Source: Homarus americanus (taxonomy: Eukaryota > Arthropoda > Malacostraca > Decapoda > Nephropidae). From it: DNA of 64,000 nt. Shown piece by piece: positions 53,961 to 64,000 of the stretch. Below the pieces are notes generated by a model. That model saw nothing but the letters and a program-made list of their open reading frames with translations. It did no database searches and was not told the DNA's origin. The stretch covers positions 1,952,393 through 2,016,392 of the forward strand of contig NW_024735554.1 of NCBI RefSeq assembly GCF_018991925.1. Direction: 5' to 3'. Numbering within the stretch: the stretch's first letter is position 1; each line of letters begins with the position of its first letter. Made by a program: the position numbers and the translations under genes.

Positions 53961-56900
53961 TTTGAGGTGTTCTAACAGAGGTACTGTAACTCATACTTGT
54001 CAACTAACCATTGACTATTAATAAACAATACCTCACTAATCAGGAATCAAACCCTGGACCTCTGTGTGTTAATAGGTATTGTTTGTATATGGAAGTCTGC
54101 ATGTACTGTATATGGACTGTTGTGATATATCTGTATTGGTAGTCTCATGTTTCCTAGCTGTATATACATACATTCATTACAGAAAGTTGAAATCACTAAA
54201 AGTTATGACCAAACAAACTCAGAATGGAATTTTATTCAGTACCTCATTAATAATAGTGAGGAATGGAAAATAATCTCATGTCATTATTCAAATATACAAT
54301 TTATTCCATTTGTCTTTTCATGAATGGTAAATGACTTCACCACTTCAGCCTAACAACATTAAGTGGTGACAACACAATGAGTGACATAAAAAAAAGATAT
54401 TACACCACACAGAATATATCATGATCATTTCTGATATCACAATTCTCACCTTCAGGATAAGACAATTGTGAAGTGATATTCTAGGCTGGATACATTACAA
54501 TTATGGCAACTTTTTAATTAACTCATTCTATGGTCTCTACATCAATAACAAACAGTATTTTGTTGCCCAAACTGACACTGAAACATAAATTCTGTACTAT
54601 TAGGCAATATTATAAGATGTACACAGAAAATAAGGCAACACTGAATAAATTGAATGAGTTCCTTAACTCTGATGACACAAGACAGTATTATGTACAGGCA
54701 CCTCCTCCCTCCCTTGTCTCATTAAGTGCAACTGGAGTGCTTGTTGCTTTATGCCATCACTAGTAGTTGCTGGGGTTCTGTTCCTCCACAATCTAGTTAA
54801 TGTAACCATTGGCTTCATAGCATAAAAAATTAAAAGCAATCCTGAAAGGGTCAAACAGCAGATGTTATGAACTTTAGTGTACATTAATTACAGCATTTAC
54901 ACACCAGATGTAATAATAATACACTGCAATGTATCATCATGTATGGGTTATTCCATCATTTGCTTTGTTAATTACTACTATATATATTTCACTTAGAACT
55001 AAATTCATCTGTTACAAAACATAACATACCAAATAAAACAGAAATGGTATTTTATCTGACTGTGACTTAAGTATTGTCATAGATGAAAGTGTCCCCAAAC
55101 ATGTTATCTAGAGCAAGAACTGGGGTACGTGACAACCCTCTCGTGTAAGCATCCAAAGTACGTGTTAGTTAGGTTCCTTTGTCGGTTGTAATTCCAAGAC
55201 TGTCATGAGTCTTGCGCTACACTTAAAATTAACAAAAGAACTTTGACAAATGACGTAAACCAGATAACTTCAACTAATGGCCTTGAAATTCATAATTAAA
55301 GACCTCTTCATGACTCCCGCTTACAGCCCTTGTCAACAGGAAACCGTAAGTATTTGATACATCTGACTACATAAAAAAGTATTCAAATTATAGCTAAAGA
55401 TCACAAACTATATACATCTTTATATAAGCTTAATGAAAGAATCAGATGAAATTTTAATGCATTAACCACACACACACACCACTCCTTCATGCACTCAAAA
55501 CAACTTGCACACTACAATGAGCTAACAGATGTACACACAAGACTTCCAACAACTTCTCTGCATGAGTTCATACTAGTACTAAAATTCTGTAATTAATCAC
55601 TGTTGAGTATAATTAAAATTGATATGTTAGAAATTTCTTTTTTTTTTGTAGCTACAGCCGTTAATTTTCCCTTTTATCATTATGTATATAATCTGTCATG
55701 AAGCATTTGTTTATGACTTGGGATGCCCAGGTCATTAAGGCTTACATTATGTACAGTTTCATAGTCAAGATTATGTACTCTTTGTGTCGTTATTTTCAAA
55801 TGTCTATTTTGAACACTTAAACTTAAGAATTTCTCCTATCATCTTTTTATAGTAGACTGAGTGCAAAATATTACATTTGTAAAATGTTTAAAAATTTATG
55901 TCATACAGAACAATATAGTTGTTAACACCTTTAACAACTTAGATGTATTTTATGAAATAACAAAACATGGTAATGGACTAAGAATGAATCACTATCCATC
56001 CCACCAACAGTGGTATTACTGTATTTGTAACTTAAAGGAATATAATACATTATTACATTCGTTGCATCAACCCACTGCTTATTACATCTTATTAATAAAA
56101 GGTAATACATTAACAGAGTGATACTGGCTTTTACAAACTGTAATTGCTGGAGGGATCCTACAACACATTAAGTGAAATAACAAAAGTAGCAATTTCAAGT
56201 TTGTTTTTTTGCACTTCATACAAAAAGGTTAGTTACAGCTCCTATCTTACTTCATAGTTATTAGTGAATGCTTATTGAAAAATACAATATGGATTCAGGC
56301 TCAGGTACCCATCACTGACAGTCTTCTCTGAGGTACACAAGAAGATCTGGCTAACACCATTAATTTCTTACATCTGATAATGTATTTATAGTCTCTGTTT
56401 CATTTGCAGAAAACTTTATAATGTGAAGGTGAACCAGTTTATAATTGCATGCAGCAGTTGTCACATTCATATAGTCATCTTTTCAAACCTGGGTTGTCTT
56501 TACCCCTACTTAATATTTACCTTTCTGCCACCTATTCATAATAACTTGTACATGTGGAAACTTATAACATGGAATCTATTTTGACCTTTGGGATATCTAC
56601 ATCAATAAGCATCAAAGGCCAAACAGCACTGCTTTAAATGAATACTGTGTCTGCTGAAGAAATCTGTATGCTATTTTGGCCGTCTTATACAGATAGCCGT
56701 TTGTTTATAGCAAGAAACATGGTGTTTAAATGTGTAAGAATTCTCTTCAATTAATATGAGGTAAATTAAAACTTGGGAGCAGGAAAAGGCAGAAATTTAT
56801 AAGTTTGGGGAACCAGACAACTTTAAAAATAAAATAAAAATTCTGAAGTACAGTACAATACTGGATTAATTTTGGTGATGTTAGTCAGGCTGACTACCAA

Positions 56901-57585
56901 GTGGTTGTAGCATTGTTGTGGACGAGGAAGAATAGGATTCTTGTCTGACCTGACACATTTTTAACACACATGGCAGCTTGAGATCCAAGTTCAGTAACTG
57001 GGCTAAACTCAGGTAAAAATGTCTTTTTTATTATATGCTCGGCACTAGTCACTTGAGTAAAGGTTCCAAACCAAGTTTAACTTTGTTGTCTGGGGAGGTG
57101 CAATCATGTGTAGTGGGAGACCGTAAAATGTGATACAGTACAGTAGTTTAAGATGGTTTCATTGTTTTCTACATTATTCATTACAAGATACTTCTTGGGA
57201 AGTAATTAGGCCTTGTAGTAGTAAAAAATATGAAGAATTAACAATGACACACACACACACACACAGAATCCATTTGTATTTTTTCTTAACTCCCATATTT
57301 TTCTCTTCAACATAATGAATGTTTTATAAGGAACATTCATATCATCTGAAGTCTATTTACTCTATTGTAATATTACTAAATGTCTAATAATGAAAGAAAG
57401 TGCATCATTTGAGATCTTACAATTATATCTTCATGTATGTATGTATGGTGAATACTGTTTACATTTCATGATTCATGCTCACTACATCACCATCATTCTC
57501 GGGAGAACGTCATCCTTTCTTTTAGATATTTTTAAACTCCAACATCCTTGGAGGTTAGTATAAGGGTACTCTCAACCATATACAA
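53961..57585. other. Mitf 3' flank, no other gene supported
   Basis: AT-rich sequence downstream of the Mitf stop on the - strand, probably including its 3' UTR near 57585. Short AC run at 57247-57265. Nothing else is supported. Confidence 0.45.
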
Positions 57586-60500
57586 TCACGCAACAATATC
57601 CATGGAGTCTGGTGTAAGAGCATCATCAAATGAGTGGTGAGATGAGTTAGGGGAGGAGACCTGTGGTGATGAGAACACGGGGTCACTAGTGAAGGCTGGA
57701 CCATCATCATCCATCAAGTCCAAGTTAAATCCTCCTGATGTGAAGTCTTCCAAGAGTTCCTGTATTGAATGAAGAATGGTAAGACTTTGTTTGAAAGGCA
57801 ACAATTAAAAAAAAAAAAGGACACCAAAAATGTAAAATACGGTATATAACCATTAACAGAACACATAATAAGAGTTACCAGAATAAATGAACAGCAACAA
57901 ATAATGGAGAAATTCTATGTTGTTCTTCATTCACACTACAGTAAGTACTGTTGAAGTGAGAAGTGACTTGTAATGCTAAAGAATAAAATAAACAGTACAT
58001 CACCAATCTTCTAACAGGTAACCATCTGCTAACTGATAACTAATGAAAAAGGGGGATACAGTACTCGTACTTGACTACCTGAGTGTTTACTACAGACATG
58101 GTGCAAGATCAACAGCCCATTCAATTTGTAATAGTAATATAACTAATGTAATTATATAATAGAAAAATGAGAGGGATGCAATACTTTGTTAATATTCTTA
58201 AGTATCATGGACTTGTTTATGTAGTACATTTAGTACAGTCAGTCCTTGACTTACGACGGAGTTAGGGACCGACGACCAGGTCGTAAGTCGAAAATGTGAA
58301 AATGATACATGGAAAATCTAAAATGGGTGTCTCTTTTTCTTCTCAGCACCACGAGAACTCTCACTTTTATGCTTGCCAGCCATTTTAAAGGGAATTACAC
58401 ACGAAAATTTTGTCAGTACACAGAGCAATCACTAACGTTGGGACTCGAAAATACGTAATTTGAAAAATATTTTATAAGACTGGGGCGGTCGTATGTCCGG
58501 GTGGTCGTAAGTCGCGTAGGTCGTAAGTCGAGGAGTACCTGCATAGGATTTTTCTGAATATGTACTGTACTGTACCGGGTACTTGTTTTACTTTATACAT
58601 CACAAATGTCAGTGATGATAACATATACAGTACCTTGGATGACACACTGGTAAAGTTGACTTGTTGTTAATAGATATTGTACTGTACAATACTATAGAAC
58701 AAAAATTAAAAGTTTCTTGAAATATTAAGACAGTATCTCTCACTACTATGTCATGGGTGCGAGTCCTGGTTCAAGACACAGATGGGAAGGTGTTATCCAG
58801 TGTGAGCCTACCTAACACCACAGGTTTTCTCCAGGTACACCAATTTCTTCCTAAATTAACACGAGACAATAAAATTCATAACAAAGGAACAAAACAACAG
58901 CCCAGCCACCCAAATGGCTAGTAAGCTGATAAGTGATGAAGTGATATAATATACAGTACAGTATTAAAATTACCGCTAATTCAAATTAATAATACTACAG
59001 TACTATGCGAGGAATCCCACCTTGTTGATATCTTACAGAATTGTTGTTCAAAATACTGGTACAGTGTGTCTTATCCACAGAAACCTGCACCTTTCCTGGT
59101 ATGTACAACACAATAAAATAATGTATACTGGAAATAGTAAAAACTGTACTGTAGTTGAAACTTTATTTTTTATTATATTTATTTATTTTAACGGAAATTA
59201 CAGTACAGTATAGAACTAAGGCAACTATTGGCTGAGATAAGGGATGAGCCATGACACAGAGTGAGGAGTGTAAATTTATAACAGTACAGTACTCTATACC
59301 TGCTCATTGTACTGTAGTTGGTCTTGATAATACACTGAGCAAAAGTTTGAACACAATCATAAGTTTAATGTTTTACACAGCAATATGTCAGAATAGTATA
59401 TATATATTGTTGGTGCAAGTAGCCATTTCACACTAGCAAAGGGGTTAGGGGTTTCAAAATAATTTCTGCATGCCAAAAAAATTACAAGTGAAAGATTTGC
59501 TCTACTACTGGAAGCACTAATGATACACAAGCCATGCACTTCAGAAATAGGTTCATTGCTAACTAAAGAGTATAAAGCTTATAGTGTGCCATATGACAGG
59601 TTCAGGAGCGGTGAGCTTAAATATGAGCTCAGCAAGCAAGTGGACAGGAGTGTGAGTCACACTAGCATTAATTATGCTCATTTGCTTTGGTAACACAATG
59701 CAATACTTACTGTCTACAGGAAACAATCACAATGACAAATGATATATCACTTTTATCTCATTGGTCAAATCAGAGAAATATATTGAATCTTTTTAATATA
59801 AGAAGATAGTGCAAGAAAAGCAAAACCATGTATCATTGTGACTGTGGGGTGTGATGGAAACAAAAGGAGGCATGGCACACGTACGTCAAGCAGGGATCCA
59901 GTGAGATTGTAGTTACACCTCACCTTCTTCAAATCATTTTGACCCCCTGAGTTATTTACCACCTCAGATTTGATAAGTGTAGACAGCAAGAGGCTCTGGT
60001 CAATGTTGGTCTCCTCTACCTTGATGCCATTCGTTCGAAGTTTAGTCTCCAGCTCCTGTAAATGTGACACATGTTAGGCTAGCACGTTGACAAATTATAG
60101 ATTAAAAAGCGCGCACACACACACGGCAAGGTGGACAATACTGTACTACCTAAAGATCAAATACTGTATTGCTAAAGTGTTTCCTTACATGATAGTGTCT
60201 AAGGTATTCAATTTTAGCAGAAAAATTCCAATTTTTGAGAAGACAAATGAATAAGAATAGATTTGGTAATTTTACTTCATGTGTGACAAGAACCACAATG
60301 TTTCTAAAATAATTTACTGTTCTGACCTTGAGGTAATTGCCAGATATTATTCTACCTATACTGTATCTTACCCAGCTCAAATATTACATAAAAGGCCGCC
60401 AGTGGCAGTACTGTATATGTACCTGTATCCGTAAGTGAAGTTGCCGGTTCTGTTGTTCGAGGGCACGTCGCTTTGATTCCACCTCCTTGTTGTATTCAAT

Positions 60501-63500
60501 ATCCAGCTTGAGCCTCCGTATGTAGTCAACAGAAGCCTTCAGAATTTGTCCTTTGTTATGTCGGAGATCCCGGACAAGCTCGAAATACCTGCATATAGTA
60601 CCATGATGTAAGATGACTCATGATGATAAAAGTTTGTTCTAAAATATCTGTACAGTACATGTTACACTAAAACATCTCAAGCTGATAATGCACAAAAATT
60701 ATTATATAAGATGCATCCATCTCCTATCACCTATAACATTACTGTACTATGATAAACACACAAGGATTTTAAGGCAATGATTAACAAACATAAAAACAAC
60801 CTGAAATTCTGCACATCCCTGCTAACTGCCTGAGAATTGAAATCCTCAATAAATTTTGACCAAACAAAAAGTTAACACATAATAAAATACTGTACACTGT
60901 AATTAATGCTTACGGTTCATTGCTCTTGGGCAAGAGTGTAGCAAGTTCTTTTATCCTATCGTTTATGTTGAATCGTCTTCTTCGCTCAACTAAAAGAAGA
61001 AGAAGAAAGTGTGAATACGTGTACAGATTTTAAGAATACTCATAGTGGGGATAATAATGATAATAGCTGTATGCTCAGTGGCAAAGAGAATAAATGTAAA
61101 GTAAAAAGTCAAGAACATGATATTTGACATCTACCTGCCAAAAAATGTCATGAACATAAGAACTTGCTTTTCTAGTGCAACTCATGTTAACAGTTGGTAA
61201 AGAGAGAGGGTGATATTTTACTATAACAGACAAAAGGACTCAAGACAATGATAATACCATGACTGTACATATAAAATGACTTTCACAGTACAGTAAAATA
61301 CAGTACAGGTATTACCAACATTTACACATAAAAAAAAGACTAAAATCACTAATGTTTAAGTAGATTGTAATTACTGTACTGTAGTTAGACTTACTCATGT
61401 TATGATTATCCTTCTTCTGTCTGTCTTTTATGAAGGCCACCATCTGCTGATCATTGCCAGATTGCTCACTCTTCACCTGTGACACCTCTGATGGGCAGGA
61501 GCTGGAGGTCTTCCCCAGGTAGCCATTGATATTTAGGATGTCACAAATTGAACCTGGTACACTGCTGTTGAGTTGCTGTGGGAGATGAAGAACAGTTTAG
61601 ATTTTCCTTTGGTTTATGTAAAGATAAGGCACCCTAGCTTATTTCACATGATGATTAAAGACTAATGCTACCTTGGGGAGTTGGGTTAGGTGGGATTATT
61701 TTATGCTGGGGTGGGTTAGGTTAAGTAGGATTAGTTTAGGTTAAGTTAGGTCATGTTGTTGGGTTAGGTTAAGTAGGATTAGTTTAGGTTAAGTTAGGTC
61801 ATGTTGTTGGGTTAAGTACTGTAGCATTAGTTTAGGTTAAGTCAGGTTGGGTTAGGTTTAGGATTGATTAAGTAAGGTTTAGGGTTAAGTTAGGTCTGGG
61901 TAGGACTAAGTTAAGTCAGGCCAGGTTTGGTTAGCATTAGGGTGATCATGTTGAAATAAGCTGGGGTGCCAAATTTTCATGTGATTCTTATCTTTATCCT
62001 ATCTCTTCCTTTATAATGTCTCCTGCTCTTCCTAAGTACATCTGGACATAATATTACATTGGTACCTCAAGTAGAGCGTTACACTAGACAACAATGAGAT
62101 AAATTACTGTACTTCCTTAAAATGGGATTTCCTGAAAATTAATTATATTATTTTAATTATGTACAACCATCTCATTCGGGGATTTTGGCATCTGCAATCA
62201 ATAGATCTAATAATTCTATGACTTTTTTCTTCTCAAATAACGGAGATATTGGGTGTGTTTTATTCTCTTGTTATTATCATATACAGGAACAGCTGTCACC
62301 TGTTCACTATGTTTACAACCGACCCACTCTATCCAAGTGTACTCTCACGTCCACAAAAGGGCAGAATTACACCATGACGCTTCAACAAAGTTGGCTTTCA
62401 TTGGTACCAAATACCAAATATGTACTGTAATTTCTCTTTAATATGGCAGAGGGTTAGCCCCCGTCTAGTAAGTAGGTTTCTTTGGTTGGTTAGGTTAGGT
62501 TCAATTAGATTCATTATTATAATTCACTTACCAAGGAAGTGTAGAATTAAAGTTAATCAAAATGATGAGATATATGACAATAATAATAATATCTATTGCA
62601 AGTGTTCAAAAATCCAGATTCCATGGTTGTACGAAACTAAAGTTTAAAAAATTAATTAGGCATCCTGACATATTTCACCTTAAGATATTACCAAAGCTAA
62701 CGTAATCTAATGTAATGTAATCCAACCTGGCCCGCCCCCCTCCTGGTGGTGTTAGGGTGTTTAATAAGTGAAACAACTTGTGGGGGGGCAATCTTCAGGA
62801 GATCCTAAAATGTGTCAAAACCTTCTGGTCAACCAATATATGTGAAGGACTCCGCAGTCCGACTAATTACCCAAATGTAGCCGCAATGAAGTCAAATAAT
62901 GGTCCTACATGAAAAAATCGGACTGCTAATCACTTCTCGACTAGTATTTGGTGTCAGAAAGTCACGAAAAATTGGAAAACTTACTTTAATCTGAGTTAAT
63001 AGATCGCGTGCATGTACCGACGGAGCGAGGAATTACCCAAATGTAGCCGCAATGAAGTCAAATGATGGTCGTACAAGCTATATTCGGGCTGTGAATCACT
63101 TCTCGATTATTATTTGGTGTCATAAAGTCAAAAAAAATTGGTAAACTTAATTTAATCTGAGTTGTGTTGTGTTAGGTTAGGTTAGGTTAGGTACATGCAC
63201 TTAATCTATTAACTCAGATTAAATTAAGTTTACCAATTTTTTGTGAGTGAGTCTATTATTTGACTTCATTGACGCATTTGGGTAATTCCTCGCTCCGTCG
63301 GTACATGCACGCGATCTATTAACTCAGATTAAAGTAAGTTTTCCAATTTTTTGTGACTTTCTGGCACCAAATACTGGTCGAGAAGTGATTGGCAGTCCGA
63401 TTTATTCATCTAGGACCATTATTTGACTTCATTCCGGCTATATTTGGCTACATTTGGGTACATTTGGGTAATTAGTCGGACCCGGACTCCGAGTTAACTA

Positions 63501-63660
63501 CTGGAGGTACAACTTAACAGTGGGTAGGTCTCAATACTTCACTACTGGAGGTAAAACTTACAGAAGGAGGCACATTGGCGAGTTGGTCATAGGCCTTGAG
63601 GTTGTCGGCAGCATCCAGACCCTCCTCCAGGTTAAGGATCTCGTCGATAACATCTTCCAC
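57586..63660 (-). CDS. Mitf: Mitf (MiT/TFE bHLH-leucine zipper factor), 3' six exons
   Basis: Exons on the - strand: 63660-63562, 61575-61395, 60989-60914, 60588-60423, 60055-59924, 57759-57586. Phases agree at every join; the total is 828 bases, 275 residues plus TGA. The first exon gives the transactivation motif [18 protein letters not shown]. The second ends KKDNHNM; the third gives [20 protein letters not shown] and KSNEP; the fourth [20 protein letters not shown] and the start of the zipper; the fifth the end of the zipper ([15 protein letters not shown]) and LIKSEVV. The last exon is acidic/serine-rich, ending TPDSMDIVA. MiT/TFE factors bind E-box/CLEAR sites as dimers and drive lysosome and autophagy genes, with cytoplasmic retention by mTORC1. 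The YFELVRDLR loop is the invertebrate form. The N-terminal Rag-binding exon lies beyond the window. Confidence 0.95.
58236..58541. mobile_element. Short TIR element in the last Mitf intron
   Basis: The left end CAGTCAGTCCTTGACTTACG and the inverted right end CAGGTACTCCTCGACTTACG share most positions. TA precedes the left end. The element is about 306 bp, has GTCGTAAGTCG repeats near the right end and no coding capacity. A relative is at 41419-41700. Confidence 0.7.
60423..60989 (-). other. Mitf: bHLH-zipper coding core of Mitf split by one intron
   Basis: The basic region ([15 protein letters not shown]) keeps the His, Glu and Arg residues that contact the E-box in the family. Exon 60989-60914 ends CC and exon 60588-60423 begins G, completing the Pro of KSNEP. 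The loop reads [14 protein letters not shown], where most relatives have RPNKG or WNKG followed by T; His and Gln are local substitutions. Helix 2 is [13 protein letters not shown] and the zipper continues to IQELETKL. Confidence 0.93.
61675..61940. repeat. Degenerate GGTTAGGTTAAGT-type array in a Mitf intron
   Basis: About 260 bases of G/T-rich repeats based on GTTAGG and GTTAAGTAGG words, with an internal near-duplicate of about 65 bases. Related words occur at 17883-17945, 25645-25700, 62482-62506 and 63172-63191 (four perfect TTAGG units). Confidence 0.75.
62848..63493. mobile_element. 640-bp foldback (hairpin) element in a Mitf intron
   Basis: Sequence from 62848 to about 63185 is the inverted complement of about 63195-63493: GTCCGACTAATTACCCAAAT, GTGCATGTACCGACGGAGCG and TTAATCTGAGTTAATAGAT occur on both sides in opposite orientation. 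Each arm is itself two direct repeats of about 165 bases (each with AATTACCCAAATG and AATGAAGTCAAAT). Four TTAGG units sit at the centre. No coding capacity. Confidence 0.85.
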
Positions 63661-64000
63661 CTGGCGAGAAAGACACGTTATTACTCCTCTGTTATAAAGT
63701 AATACAACTAAGGTCTTTAAAAACTAAGTTAACATATGCAGTGCATTAGTCAGCCATGAAACAGGTAAAAATATTAAGAATGTATACCTCTGGTTCACGT
63801 TCATTCAACTGACAGTCTGACACACACACACACATAGTACAAATAGTATGTCCAGATTTTTTTTACCTCATTATTAAGTGTATAATAAACTTTCCATAAA
63901 ACGTTTTTCATAAGTTGTTTTTCGAGTCAGAACAAATAAGTGGAAACTTGGAAACATAAAATGAAAAACAATTCCGAGCAATTCCTATGGATTTTGTCCT
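63661..64000. other. Mitf intron upstream of the first visible exon
   Basis: Intronic on the - strand. A short AC run lies at 63820-63834. No further exon is seen before the window ends. Confidence 0.6.

Noticed and set aside
61675..61940. A true telomere end
   Set aside because: The repeats are degenerate and lie inside an intron of Mitf.

Overview
This window is eukaryotic nuclear DNA: the coding parts are short exons with GT/AG borders, the introns are long, and repeats fill most of the space. An arthropod is the best fit, probably a decapod crustacean. This is inference. It rests on the invertebrate form of the Mitf bHLH loop, on TTAGG-like interstitial repeats, and on the mix of LINE, SINE, BEL/Pao and TIR relics with long AT and AC arrays.

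Two conserved genes can be read with confidence. WDR24, a subunit of the GATOR2 complex upstream of mTORC1, runs on the + strand from 26564 to 42145 in 16 coding exons that keep phase throughout. Mitf, the MiT/TFE bHLH-leucine zipper factor, runs on the - strand from 63660 down to 57586 in six exons; its 5' exons lie beyond the window end. The two genes are convergent, about 15.4 kb apart, and in other animals act in the same amino-acid, mTORC1 and lysosome pathway. Two weaker gene ends lie on the left: a + strand terminal exon at 193-355 with a poly(A) signal, and a two-exon - strand 3' end at 6603-5749 whose exons join in phase. I could name neither.

Layout: 0-13 kb holds gene ends, a 32-bp minisatellite, an AT array and three TIR elements. 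13.1-20.5 kb is a degraded near-copy of 20.6-28.4 kb; the two are separated by a 110-base N gap, and the first copy looks like an assembly artefact. The block carries a LINE relic, a tRNA-derived SINE, a BEL/Pao integrase fragment, a small non-autonomous LTR element and WDR24 exons 1-3. 28-42 kb is the rest of WDR24, with very long AT arrays in one intron. 46.1-53.7 kb is the most unusual region: a solo LTR, then a large head-to-head inverted array of a roughly 186-bp palindrome-rich satellite. A TRIM-like LTR element has inserted in its left arm, and a decayed Tigger transposase abuts its right edge. 57.6-63.7 kb is Mitf, with a TIR element, TTAGG-like arrays and a 640-bp hairpin element in its introns.

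No prokaryotic system, CRISPR array, rRNA or functional tRNA gene is present. Many small indels (copy 1, the last WDR24 exon, the left satellite arm) suggest an incompletely polished long-read assembly, so local frameshifts should not be read as biology without read support.
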